64,000 bases of DNA from Ruminococcus champanellensis 18P13 = JCM 17042 (GTDB lineage: Bacteria; Bacillota; Clostridia; Oscillospirales; Ruminococcaceae), in contig NC_021039.1 in assembly GCF_000210095.1 (NCBI RefSeq), positions 2,142,113-2,206,112 of the forward strand, given 5' to 3'. A program made the translations under genes and the position numbers. Shown here one piece after another: positions 52,510 to 61,694 of this stretch (position 1 is the stretch's first letter; each line of letters starts with the position of its first letter). A model generated the notes under the pieces. The model did not search any database and was not told the DNA's origin. It worked only from the letters and a program-made list of their open reading frames with translations.

Positions 52510-53734
52510 GCTGACCCAACCGGAGATCCTGGCACCGGCGGGGGATTGGGAACGGTTTGAGGCTGCGCTGGATTTTGGTGCGGATGCAGTCTATCTGGGA
52601 GGCACCCAGTTTGGCATGCGTGCAGCCTCTGCCAAATTCACTCCGGAGCTTCTGGAGAAGGCCACACGGCTTGCCCATCAGCGAGGGAAGCGAATATATC
52701 TGACCTGTAATACTCTGCCGAGAAATCAGGAGATTCCTTTGTTTGAGGGCTTTCTGGAGCAGGCAGTGGCATGCCAGGTGGATGCGTTGATTGTGGCGGA
52801 TCTGGGTCTGCTTGCCCTGGTGCGGCAGTATGCGCCGGATATGCCCATTCACATGTCCACCCAGACCGGAATCGTCAATTATGCAGCCGCCAATCAGCTA
52901 TACCAGATGGGTGCCAGCCGGGTGGTGCTTGCCCGGGAGCTGTCTCTGGATGAGATCGCCGAGATCCGGGCAAAGACCCCCAGGGAGCTGGAGATCGAAG
53001 CCTTTGTACACGGCGCTATGTGTATGTCCTTTTCCGGGCGCTGCCTGCTGTCCAGCTATCTGACCAACCGGGATGCTAACCGGGGAGCATGCTCCCAACC
53101 CTGTCGCTGGAGCTATCATCTGATGGAAGAAAAGCGTCCGGGACAGTTCTTCCCGGTATTTGAGGATGAGCAAGGCTCTTACATTCTCAATGCAAAGGAT
53201 CTTTGCATGCTGCCTTATCTGGACAAGGTAGTGGAGGCTGGGGTAGACAGCCTGAAAATCGAGGGCAGAGCCAAGTCCTCTTACTATGTGTCCGTTGTTA
53301 CCAATGCATACCGGCAGGCGATGGATCTGTATTTACAGGATCCTGCCCGGTTTCAGATACCGGACTGGCTTCTGGAGGAGGTCTATAAGGTCAGCCATCG
53401 GCAGTACTGCACCGGTTTTTTCTTTGGGCATCCCCAAGACTGTCAGTATTACGAAACCGGCGGTTACATCCGCAATTATGACGTGGTAGCGTGCGTGGAT
53501 CGCTGGGAGGATGGCAGGTGCTATGCAACCCAGCGGAACCGGTTCTTTGCCGGAGATCGGGTAGAGATTCTGGCGCCCGGACAAAAGCCCTTTGCATTGG
53601 AGATCACGGATCTGCGGGACGGAGAGGGAACTTCCATTGAAACAGCCAATCATGCCATGATGCAGCTGTCCTTTGCCTGTCCTACCCAGGTGCCGCCCCA
53701 TACCATTATCCGAAAAGCTGTTTCAGAAGTATAA
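52496..53734 (+). CDS. Peptidase U32 family protein (TrhP/RlhA-like)
   Basis: 412 aa starting at ATG 52496 or 52499; both follow GAGG, inside the end of mltG. EILAPAGDWERFEAALDFGA then DAVYLGGTQFGMRA is typical. The U32 signature is EAFVHGAMCMSFSGRCLLSS with further Cys in GACSQPCRWSY. SLKIEGRAKSSYYVSVVTNA is also conserved. Despite the name, characterised relatives (TrhP, RlhA) hydroxylate tRNA or rRNA bases; a Cys cluster fits that. Last gene of the thyX run. Confidence 0.92.
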   Translation: MMQNKLTQPEILAPAGDWERFEAALDFGADAVYLGGTQFGMRAASAKFTPELLEKATRLAHQRGKRIYLTCNTLPRNQEIPLFEGFLEQAVACQVDALIVADLGLLALVRQYAPDMPIHMSTQTGIVNYAAANQLYQMGASRVVLARELSLDEIAEIRAKTPRELEIEAFVHGAMCMSFSGRCLLSSYLTNRDANRGACSQPCRWSYHLMEEKRPGQFFPVFEDEQGSYILNAKDLCMLPYLDKVVEAGVDSLKIEGRAKSSYYVSVVTNAYRQAMDLYLQDPARFQIPDWLLEEVYKVSHRQYCTGFFFGHPQDCQYYETGGYIRNYDVVACVDRWEDGRCYATQRNRFFAGDRVEILAPGQKPFALEITDLRDGEGTSIETANHAMMQLSFACPTQVPPHTIIRKAVSEV

Positions 53735-53832
53735 TCTGCGCCCGCAAATGCGGGCATTTTTTCTGCCATTTCGATTTTTGTCACTTTATCGTAAGATTGG
53801 CGTGCTAGACTATAGGAAAGGAGGGGATTCTG

Positions 53833-54525
53833 ATGGATCATACATACGTTGTAGAAACCAAAAATCTTGTAAAGGTGTATGGACGGGGAGAAACCACTGT
53901 CCGGGCGGTGGACGATGTGACCATGCAGATTGAGCCGGGAGAATTTGTTGCGTTGGTGGGGGAAAGCGGAAGCGGTAAAACCACTCTGCTGAACCTGCTG
54001 GGGGCGCTGGATACGCCCACCTCCGGTGAGATCATCATTGGGGGACAAAGCCTTGCCGGTCAGTCGGATGCACAGCTTTCCGCATACCGGCGCCGGAATG
54101 TGGGATTCATATTCCAATCCTACAATCTGATCCCGGTGCTGAATGTGGCGGAGAATATTGCCCTGCCCATGAGTCTGGATAACCAGGAGGTGGATCAGGA
54201 CTATTTGTCTGAGCTGCTGGAGATTCTGGGGCTGACGGATCGACGGGATTATTATCCCCATCAGCTGTCCGGCGGTCAGCAGCAGCGTGTTGCCATTGGC
54301 AGAGCCTTGATTGCAAAGCCCAAGCTGCTGCTGGCGGATGAGCCGACCGGAAACCTGGACAGCCGGAACAGCCGGGAGATTGTGACCCTTTTGCAGAATT
54401 CTGTGCGGAAGTATAACCAGACCCTGCTGCTGATTACCCATGACGGGCATGTGGCAGCCCATGCTGACCGGGTGCTGCATATGCTGGACGGCAGGCTGTG
54501 GGACGGTGCAGAGGAGGGCGTATGA
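53833..54525 (+). CDS. MacB/LolD-type ABC transporter ATP-binding protein
   Basis: 230 aa. Walker A GESGSGKTTLLNLLGALD, signature LSGGQQQRVAIGRALI, Walker B LLLADEPTGNLDS, switch His LITHDGHVA. Its stop overlaps the permease start (ATGA). Such pairs export peptides or work in envelope stress as mechanotransmission complexes rather than classic pumps. Confidence 0.95.
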   Translation: MDHTYVVETKNLVKVYGRGETTVRAVDDVTMQIEPGEFVALVGESGSGKTTLLNLLGALDTPTSGEIIIGGQSLAGQSDAQLSAYRRRNVGFIFQSYNLIPVLNVAENIALPMSLDNQEVDQDYLSELLEILGLTDRRDYYPHQLSGGQQQRVAIGRALIAKPKLLLADEPTGNLDSRNSREIVTLLQNSVRKYNQTLLLITHDGHVAAHADRVLHMLDGRLWDGAEEGV

Positions 54526-57338
54526 AATACTTACTGAAAATGTCCTGGCGGTTTTTGCGGGAACAAAAGCTGCGCACCTTTCTGACGGCGGCATGCCTGA
54601 CGCTGGCGGTGTTCGTGGTGGGAATCTGCGGTGTATTCGGCAGCTCCGCCTTGTACAGTGTCCGGAATCTTTACCGGGTAGTGTACGGCAGCTACCACTT
54701 TCAGGTGAATGCATCCGCACCGGATGGCAAACAGATCACGCCGGAGGGCTTTGATGTTCTCCGGCATCACGATGTCATTGAACAATATGGGGAGATCTAT
54801 TTCTACAGTCCGGAGATTTTTGCATACGACCAGACGTTGCCCATGAACTATAATACGCTGTATAACGCAGAGCCTGGCACCCGTTTGAATTGCTGGCGCA
54901 TTACGCTGGATGATTATAGCTGCACAACCGTCAACAGCCATTCCTCCGACTTTCTCAATTACGATGCAAATCTGATGCAATTGCTCGGTCAGGATCGGAG
55001 CATCTTTCCCCGTTCTCCCATCGGCCGTATGCCGGAACAGGCAGGGGAAATCGTCCTGCCCCTGGACATGCGGGAGGGGCGGTATGATTCCTGGCTGAAG
55101 ATGATCGGAGCGGAATCCCAGGTCAAGGGCAAGGGGTATCAGATCGGGGATACGATCCACATTACCATACAGAACGGAACCACTGCCTATTCCGGCAGCA
55201 TGACAGAGGACCAGGAAATGTTGCAGACCGGTGCATCTGTGGAGGCAACTTATCGGGTAGTGGGCTTTGGGGAGTATGGTATGTCTGCTGTTATACATAC
55301 TTCTGACACGCAGCTGAGCGCCCTGCAAAGCGCCACGCCGGCGGTTGCCTACTGCCGGATCCGGGATGGAGTGGATTATACGTCCACCCTCGATTCACTG
55401 ATGAAAGAGGTGGGACTGGGTAGCATTCTGGATGCCGAAGACCAACTGACCCAGAACGAGGAACTGCTGACCATGGAACTGCGTGGGGATGACGCTATGA
55501 TGAAATTTGCTGGAATTTTCGGTCTTGTATTCCTGCTGGGCATCTTCCTGTTTTTCTTTATCCGCCTTGTCATCGACAACGCCTTTGAAATGTCCACACA
55601 GGAACGGGTGCGGCAGTTTGCGATTTTGCGGACAGTGGGTGCATCCCGGTGGCAGATTGCCGTCATGGTCATGCTGGAGGGGATTCTGTATGCTATAGTA
55701 GCCATCCCTTTCGGCATGGGAGGTGCCTGCCTGCTGGGGTACGGAGATCTGGAACATTTCTGTGCCAGCGTGAAAAATCTTGGCTCTGAAACAGCGGTGG
55801 AATACTTGTCCTGTGTGCAGTTTCACCTGTATGCGCCCGTTATGCTGCTTACCGTGCTGATTGCCCTGTGGTCCATTCTGATCTCGGCGTACACCTCTGC
55901 CATGTGGGCGGCAAAGGTGGATCCCATGCAGGCGGCTCAATTCGGCAAACCCAAGAAGGAGAAAAAGATCCGGCACAAAGTATGCAGAACCCGGCATCGG
56001 TTTGGCTTTGCCCTGTATTTTGCCCGACTGAACCAGAAGCGCAACAAGAAGCGTTACCGGATCACCATGTTCTCCGTTGCTATGGGCATGGTTATGTTTA
56101 TGACCTGCTACGGGCTGAACCGGACGATTCAGTATATCCTGCGTGTGCAAATGGCAGGTATATATGATGTCAGAGCGTCTGTCAGTGCGGAGCGGTATAC
56201 CGCTGCAGAGGGGCTTGCCCAAATCCGGAAAAGTGGTATGTTTACGGATTGTTATGTTTCTGATAGGGTGACATTGAATGTGGATTTGTCCGGACTTGCC
56301 GAGAGCCGACTCGGAGAAAACCATGCGGAGTATCCGGATGTATATGATGCTACGGAGCTGGGGGTGTTCTTCCAGCCCGTGGATCAGACGGAATATGAAG
56401 CAAAGTATCAGAAGGTCGTGGGTCTGAGTTACGCAGATTTTTGCAGCAGCGGCGGCTTGTATCTGGGAAGTACCGCGCTGGTGTATGTAGAACGGGATTC
56501 GGGTTTATCTGCCGGATATCACAGGGAGGTGGAGCTTTTGAAACCCTCCGCTGAGCCGATCCAGGCAACGCTGTTGGTAAATAAGATCCCAAAGGATCCG
56601 GAGAAGCCGGATGGAGAATTTGAACCGATCTTGGAAGCAGTTACCATTTCCGGTGTCTTTGACAGTGCAGGCTGTTCCGAGCTGATAGGGGAAATCACCT
56701 ATAACTCCAGCCCCACGCTATATGGTATCGTGGACGTGAATCGATTTGAGGAATACTGTTTTCTCCGGGATTATCAGGGGGAATGGAAGCGAGATGTCAC
56801 CCACTACACAATGAACTATGCTCCCGGTCAGCAGCAGGAGGCAAAGGAGTGGCTTGCCCAACAGCAGCAGGCGGGCTTTTTAACCGAGTATGACGGGGAA
56901 TGCTCGGCGGAAGTGGAGACCACCCAGTTTGTGTTGGATCTGTTCACCCGACTGTGCTACCATTTTGTGCTGATCCTGCTGGGCATCAGCGTGTTCACCA
57001 TTATGAACACTATGAATACAGCCATTCTGAACCGACGGCACGAGTTGGGGATGCTCCGGGCAGTGGGCATGTCCGCCAAGCAAATACGGCTGACTTTGCT
57101 CAGTGAAGCCTGCCGGTATGTGGTGCAGGCGGCTGTTGGCAGCAGCCTGGTTGCCGGGGGAATCTGCCTGTACCTGGTGTATTCCAGCTTCTACACCTCA
57201 CGGTGGATCTGGTTTCTATTGCCCGGCGCACTGATTGCGCTTGGGGTTGGATTGGTCTTTGCGGTGCTGTCCACTCTGGTTCCACTCCGGAGCCTGGAAA
57301 AGAGCGATGCCGCACAGGTGATCCGGGAAATCAACTAA
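54522..57338 (+). CDS. FtsX-like ABC transporter permease
   Basis: 938 aa from ATG 54522. One membrane helix at the N-terminus (about 18-40), a large external domain (50-330), then FtsX domain 1 (about 335-460, ILRTVGASRWQIAVMVMLEG), a second external region, and FtsX domain 2 near the end (ILNRRHELGMLRAVGMSAKQ). Partner of the ATPase just upstream. No two-component system adjoins it, unlike the bacitracin-type modules, so its trigger is unknown. Confidence 0.93.
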   Translation: MKYLLKMSWRFLREQKLRTFLTAACLTLAVFVVGICGVFGSSALYSVRNLYRVVYGSYHFQVNASAPDGKQITPEGFDVLRHHDVIEQYGEIYFYSPEIFAYDQTLPMNYNTLYNAEPGTRLNCWRITLDDYSCTTVNSHSSDFLNYDANLMQLLGQDRSIFPRSPIGRMPEQAGEIVLPLDMREGRYDSWLKMIGAESQVKGKGYQIGDTIHITIQNGTTAYSGSMTEDQEMLQTGASVEATYRVVGFGEYGMSAVIHTSDTQLSALQSATPAVAYCRIRDGVDYTSTLDSLMKEVGLGSILDAEDQLTQNEELLTMELRGDDAMMKFAGIFGLVFLLGIFLFFFIRLVIDNAFEMSTQERVRQFAILRTVGASRWQIAVMVMLEGILYAIVAIPFGMGGACLLGYGDLEHFCASVKNLGSETAVEYLSCVQFHLYAPVMLLTVLIALWSILISAYTSAMWAAKVDPMQAAQFGKPKKEKKIRHKVCRTRHRFGFALYFARLNQKRNKKRYRITMFSVAMGMVMFMTCYGLNRTIQYILRVQMAGIYDVRASVSAERYTAAEGLAQIRKSGMFTDCYVSDRVTLNVDLSGLAESRLGENHAEYPDVYDATELGVFFQPVDQTEYEAKYQKVVGLSYADFCSSGGLYLGSTALVYVERDSGLSAGYHREVELLKPSAEPIQATLLVNKIPKDPEKPDGEFEPILEAVTISGVFDSAGCSELIGEITYNSSPTLYGIVDVNRFEEYCFLRDYQGEWKRDVTHYTMNYAPGQQQEAKEWLAQQQQAGFLTEYDGECSAEVETTQFVLDLFTRLCYHFVLILLGISVFTIMNTMNTAILNRRHELGMLRAVGMSAKQIRLTLLSEACRYVVQAAVGSSLVAGGICLYLVYSSFYTSRWIWFLLPGALIALGVGLVFAVLSTLVPLRSLEKSDAAQVIREIN

Positions 57339-57357
57339 AGGTATTTGCCTATAGAAA

Positions 57358-57389
57358 AAGCGCATGGTTCAAACAAACCATGCGCTTTC
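57358..57389. terminator. Terminator between the FtsX permease and the convergent ABC exporter
   Basis: AAAGCGCATGGTT / AACCATGCGCTTT (57358-57370 / 57377-57389), perfect 13-bp stem; poly-T on the minus strand side is TTTTTCTATAGG. Confidence 0.8.
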
Positions 57390-57406
57390 GTGTTTGGTAT
57401 CCGGGA

Positions 57407-59293
57407 TCAGCTTAGCTCGAACATTCCCGTGTACAACTGATAGTATTTGCCTTTCTGTGCCAGCAGGGTTTCGTGATTGCCTCGCTCGATGATCTGTCCG
57501 TGCTCCAGCACCATAATGGCGTGGGCATTCCGGATGGTGGACAGCCGGTGGGCGATCACGAATACGGTTCTGCCCTCCATCAGCCGATCCATACCCTTCT
57601 CGATCAGGGCTTCGGTTCTGGTGTCAATGGAGCTTGTTGCCTCATCCAGAATCAGTACCGGGGGATCCGCCACAGCCGCCCGGGCAATGGCAAGCAGCTG
57701 CCGTTGACCCTGACTCAGGTTGATGCCGTCGGAGGTCAGCATGGTCTGATAGCCCTGGGGCAGGTGGGTGATGAAGCCGTGGGCATTGGCAAGCTTTGCC
57801 GCTGCAATGACCTCTTCGTCCGTAGCGTCCAGCTTGCCGTACCGGATATTGTCCATTACCGTGCCGGTGAACAGGTGGGTATCCTGGAGCACCATGGACA
57901 GGGAGTGCCGCAGGTCGTCCTTCTTGATCTTGTTGATGTTGATGCCATCGTACCGGATCTTTCCGTCCGGCACATCGTAGAACCGGTTGATGAGGTTTGT
58001 AATGGTGGTTTTCCCAGCACCGGTGGATCCCACAAAGGCAATCTTCTGACCGGGGGTTGCATACAGGCTTACATCCTTCAGAACTGTCTTGTTGGGCTCA
58101 TAGCCGAAGGTCACATCGTCAAATTCCACATTGCCAGCCACCCTTGTATAGGTCAGGGTGCCGTCATGATGGGGATGCTTCCATGCCCAGATACCGGTGT
58201 GGTGATCGGTTTCCGTCAGAGTTCCGTCCGACGCAAGCTCTGCGTTTACCAGCGTTACATAGCCGTCATCCACCTCCGGCTCCTCATCGATCAGACGGAA
58301 GATACGCTCTGCACCAGCCAGGGCGGTCAGCACCGCATTGAACTGTTGGGACAGCTGGGTCACCGGCTGGGAGAAGCTTCTGGTGTACTGAAGGAATACC
58401 ACAACCGTACCAAGGCTCAGCACCCCGTTGATGGCAAGGATACCGCCTACGATGGCTGTCACTGCGTAGTGCACATGGGACAGGTTTCCCATAATGGGCA
58501 TCAGAATGTTTGCAAAAGTGTTTGCGTTGGTGGCTGCATCGCAAAGATCCGCATTCAGCGCATCAAATTCCGCCTTGCATTCCGGCTCGTGGCAGAATAC
58601 CTTGACCACCTTCTGTCCTTCGATCAGCTCCTCAATATAGCCATTGACCTTACCGATTTCCTGCTGCTGTTTCTTGAAGTATGCGCCGCTCTTGCCACCG
58701 ATCTTGGCAATGATGAACAGCATCAGTATCAGAGTCAGGATCACCAGGATGGTCAACTGCCAGCTGTAGTAAATCATCATGATGAATACGCCCACCACCG
58801 TAATGGAAGAGGAGATGAACTGGGTCACCGTATTGCTGAGCATTTCACGGATGGTGTCCGTATCGTTGGTGTAGTGGCTCATCAGATCCCCGTGGGCATG
58901 GGTGTCAAAGAACCGGATGGGCAGATGCTCCATCTTGTTGAACATATCCGTCCGGATCTTGTACAGTGTCCGGGTGGCAATGCTGATCATGACCCGCTGA
59001 TAGAAGTAGGTGCATGCGGCACCGATTAGATATACGCCTGCCATCAGCAGCAGGGTGCGGATAAAGCCGGTCATCAGCTCCGAGCTGTATGCCTTGAGCA
59101 TGGGCTCCAGATAATTGTCGATAACCTTTTGCAGGAAGGATGTGCCGATGATCTGTGCCAATGCACTGCACAGAATAGCAAGGAACACACCGATCAGCAA
59201 GCCCTTGCTTGCCGCCATATACTGAAAGATCCGCTTTAAAGTTGCCCCCACGTTCTGGGGCTTTTGCATGGGTTTTCTGTTGGGCCCCGGCAT
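57407..59293 (-). CDS. Heterodimeric ABC exporter subunit (consensus Walker B site)
   Basis: 628 aa: six membrane helices (about 30-345) and an ATPase domain. Walker A FVGSTGAGKTTITNLINRFY, signature INLSQGQRQLLAIARA (LSQGQ in place of LSGGQ), Walker B with catalytic Glu VLILDEATSSIDTRTE. About 55 extra residues (GTLTETDHHTGIWAWKHPHH) sit between the membrane and ATPase domains. Its ATG overlaps the partner's stop (TAATG). Together with the 580-residue subunit it should form a BmrCD/TM287-288-like multidrug or lipid exporter, under the MarR protein. Confidence 0.95.
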   Translation of the reverse strand: MPGPNRKPMQKPQNVGATLKRIFQYMAASKGLLIGVFLAILCSALAQIIGTSFLQKVIDNYLEPMLKAYSSELMTGFIRTLLLMAGVYLIGAACTYFYQRVMISIATRTLYKIRTDMFNKMEHLPIRFFDTHAHGDLMSHYTNDTDTIREMLSNTVTQFISSSITVVGVFIMMIYYSWQLTILVILTLILMLFIIAKIGGKSGAYFKKQQQEIGKVNGYIEELIEGQKVVKVFCHEPECKAEFDALNADLCDAATNANTFANILMPIMGNLSHVHYAVTAIVGGILAINGVLSLGTVVVFLQYTRSFSQPVTQLSQQFNAVLTALAGAERIFRLIDEEPEVDDGYVTLVNAELASDGTLTETDHHTGIWAWKHPHHDGTLTYTRVAGNVEFDDVTFGYEPNKTVLKDVSLYATPGQKIAFVGSTGAGKTTITNLINRFYDVPDGKIRYDGININKIKKDDLRHSLSMVLQDTHLFTGTVMDNIRYGKLDATDEEVIAAAKLANAHGFITHLPQGYQTMLTSDGINLSQGQRQLLAIARAAVADPPVLILDEATSSIDTRTEALIEKGMDRLMEGRTVFVIAHRLSTIRNAHAIMVLEHGQIIERGNHETLLAQKGKYYQLYTGMFELS

Positions 59294-61035
59294 TACAATC
59301 CCTCCTTTGCTGCGCCGCTTTGCTGGCTGTTGTAAACTTCCTGGTAGATCTCATTGCCCGCCAGCAGCTCCTCGTGGGTGCCGAATGCATCGATCCTGCC
59401 ATTGTCCAGAACTAAGATCCGGTCTGCATCGCAAACGGAGGAAATACGCTGTGCAATGATAATGGTAGTGGTATCCTTCAGCTGCTCCCGGAACGCTTGC
59501 CGGATCTTGGAGTCCGTTGCGGTGTCCACAGCGCTGGTGGAATCATCCAGAATGATGATCTTGGGCTTTTTCAGCAGTGCCCGGGCAATACAAAGCCGCT
59601 GCTTCTGACCGCCGGAAACGTTGGTGCCGCCCTGTTCGATCATGGTGTCATAGCCGTCCGGGAATTGGGTGATGAAATCGTGAGCCTGCGCCGCTTTGCA
59701 TGCGGCAACCAGTTCCTCATCCGTTGCGTTGGCATCCCCCCACCGGAGGTTTTCCTTGATCGTTCCGGAGAACAGCACATTTTTTTGCAGTACCATAGCC
59801 ACTTCATTCCGCAGGTGATCCAGGGTGTAATCCTTCACATTGTGACCGCCCACCAGCAGTTCGCCGCTGTATACATCATACAGCCGGGGAATCAGCTGCA
59901 CCAGGGTGGTCTTGGCAGAGCCTGTGCCGCCAATGATACCAATGGTTTCACCCGGGTGAATGTCCAGGTTGATATGGCTCAGGGTCAGGTTTTCCCCGTC
60001 CTTGGCGTAGCTGAAGCATACATCCCGGAAGGAGATGGAGCCATCCTCACACTTGAGATCCGGGTTGGTCCGATTGTCCTTGATGTCGATGTCCTCGTCG
60101 AAGATTTCCACTATACGCCGTGCGGAAGCCAGAGAGATGATGGTCATAATAAACACCATGGCGATCATCATCAGGGACATGAGGATCTGGGTCACATAGG
60201 AAACGAAGCTGGACAGCTCACCAATGGCAAAGGTGCCGCCGATGACCATCTTTCCGCCGAACCAGAGTACCGCCAGAATACAGCCATACATGCAAAGCTG
60301 CATAATGGGCATATTCAGGATGACCAGCTTTTCCGCCTGCATCTGGGTACGGCGTACTTCATCCGCATTGGCTTCAAACTTGCTGATTTCCTTGGGCTCC
60401 CGGACAAATGCCTTTACCACCCGGATGCCGGTCAGGTTCTCCTGTACGGAGGCATTCATGGTATCGTAGCTGCGGAGCATTCTTTCAAAACGAGGCATTG
60501 CACGGGAAGCGATCAGATACAGGGAAATGCCCAGAATCGGGATCGCCACCAGGAATACCACTGCCAGTTTTGCATTGATGAGACAAGCAAGGATCAGAGC
60601 GCTGATTAACATGATGGGGGCACGGACAGCCATGCGGATCATCATCATAAAGGCATTCTGTGTATTGGTCACGTCCGTTGTCAGACGGGTCACCAGGGAT
60701 GCGGTGGAGAACTTATCCATGTTGGCAAAGGAGAAATCCTGTACCTTATAGAACAGCTTTGCCCGGACGTTCTTGCCGAAGCCCATTGCCGCCTTTGCGC
60801 CCAGCTTGCCACCCAGCGCACCGAAGCACAGGGACAGCAGCGCCATACCGATCATCAGGCAGCCCATTCTGACGGTGTAGCTGATGCCGCCATCGCCCTG
60901 GATTCCCACGTCAATGATCTTTGCCATGACCAGGGGGATCAGTACCTCCATGACAACCTCACCAATCATGACGATGGGCGTCAGAATCGCGTATTTTTTG
61001 TATTCTCCCACACAGGAGAGTAGTTTTTTGATCAA
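59293..61035 (-). CDS. Heterodimeric ABC exporter subunit (degenerate Walker B site)
   Basis: 580 aa with six membrane helices and an ATPase domain. Walker A is GGTGSAKTTLVQLIPR (Ala where Gly precedes Lys), signature TNVSGGQKQRLCIARA is canonical, and Walker B reads IIILDDSTSAVDTATD with Asp for the catalytic Glu. So this subunit contributes a weak catalytic site and the partner the strong one, as known for heterodimeric exporters. It starts 14 bp after the MarR stop; GGAGG lies before the ATG. Confidence 0.95.
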   Translation of the reverse strand: MIKKLLSCVGEYKKYAILTPIVMIGEVVMEVLIPLVMAKIIDVGIQGDGGISYTVRMGCLMIGMALLSLCFGALGGKLGAKAAMGFGKNVRAKLFYKVQDFSFANMDKFSTASLVTRLTTDVTNTQNAFMMMIRMAVRAPIMLISALILACLINAKLAVVFLVAIPILGISLYLIASRAMPRFERMLRSYDTMNASVQENLTGIRVVKAFVREPKEISKFEANADEVRRTQMQAEKLVILNMPIMQLCMYGCILAVLWFGGKMVIGGTFAIGELSSFVSYVTQILMSLMMIAMVFIMTIISLASARRIVEIFDEDIDIKDNRTNPDLKCEDGSISFRDVCFSYAKDGENLTLSHINLDIHPGETIGIIGGTGSAKTTLVQLIPRLYDVYSGELLVGGHNVKDYTLDHLRNEVAMVLQKNVLFSGTIKENLRWGDANATDEELVAACKAAQAHDFITQFPDGYDTMIEQGGTNVSGGQKQRLCIARALLKKPKIIILDDSTSAVDTATDSKIRQAFREQLKDTTTIIIAQRISSVCDADRILVLDNGRIDAFGTHEELLAGNEIYQEVYNSQQSGAAKEGL

Positions 61036-61048
61036 GTTCGGTTCCTCC

Positions 61049-61549
61049 TTACTTCGCTTGCTCCATCACCCGGTTGAGAAATGCCTGCATGGCAAAGAAA
61101 TTGTCCGGGGGCAGTTCCTCTCCGATATGCTGCGCCATGTTCTGGGCGATCCGATCCAGGTAATTTGCCAGGGTGTTTAGTTCCTGTTCACTGAATCCGG
61201 AAAAAGCCGCCTCCTCAAAGGCGTCAAAGGGCGCCTTATGCAGCTCCAGCGCGCGTTTGCCTTCTTCTGTAATGGACAGCTGCTTGCACCGCAGATTTTC
61301 CTCATTTATGGTTTTGGTCAGATAGCCTGCCTTTTGCAGGCGTTTTGTGGAAGTGGCAATGGACGCAGGGGTCACATGCAGCGCTTCTGCCAGATCCACC
61401 TGTGTGCATCGGTCATGCTTCCAGATGTACAGCAGCACCGGCACCTGGCCGAAATGCAGGGTGGTGTTGTTGGTGAGCTGCTGTGAAAACATCCGCCGAA
61501 GCAGATGTACCCGTTCCATCTTTCCTACCAGACCACTGTATGATTTCAA
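61049..61549 (-). CDS. MarR-family transcriptional repressor
   Basis: 166 aa starting at TTG 61549, 7 nt after AAGGAGG; the ATG at 61567 is upstream of that site. Winged helix: TQVDLAEALHVTPASIATST then KRLQKAGYLTKTINEENLRC. It is the first gene of the operon with the two ABC exporter subunits, and a perfect inverted repeat covers its start region (61576-61597), so it probably represses itself and the exporter until a ligand binds. Confidence 0.93.
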   Translation of the reverse strand: MKSYSGLVGKMERVHLLRRMFSQQLTNNTTLHFGQVPVLLYIWKHDRCTQVDLAEALHVTPASIATSTKRLQKAGYLTKTINEENLRCKQLSITEEGKRALELHKAPFDAFEEAAFSGFSEQELNTLANYLDRIAQNMAQHIGEELPPDNFFAMQAFLNRVMEQAK

Positions 61550-61575
61550 TGGGCATCCTCCTTCCATTACTAGCT

Positions 61576-61633
61576 AACAATTAACCGTTTAATTGTTTTC
61601 TACCATTATAGTATATCCTGCCCGGAAAGTCAA
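61576..61633 (-). promoter_or_regulatory. Promoter and inverted-repeat operator of the MarR-ABC exporter operon
   Basis: Minus strand TTGACT (61628-61633), 17-bp spacer, TATAAT (61605-61610). The perfect 9-bp inverted repeat AACAATTAA / TTAATTGTT (61576-61584 / 61589-61597, 4-bp centre) covers the expected transcription start, a classic MarR site. Confidence 0.85.
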
Positions 61634-61641
61634 TCGGCATA

Positions 61642-61686
61642 CCTCACAAAAGAAATTGACCTTTCCTTTGCGGGAAAGGTCAATTT
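61642..61686 (-). terminator. Terminator of the zinc-ribbon protein gene
   Basis: AAATTGACCTTTCC / GGAAAGGTCAATTT (61653-61666 / 61673-61686), perfect 14-bp stem, then TTCTTTTGTG on the minus strand. Confidence 0.85.
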
Positions 61687-61694
61687 GATGATGT

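Noticed and set aside
57473-59029. 518-codon open frame on the plus strand
   Set aside because: Antisense to the ABC exporter subunit with canonical ATPase motifs.
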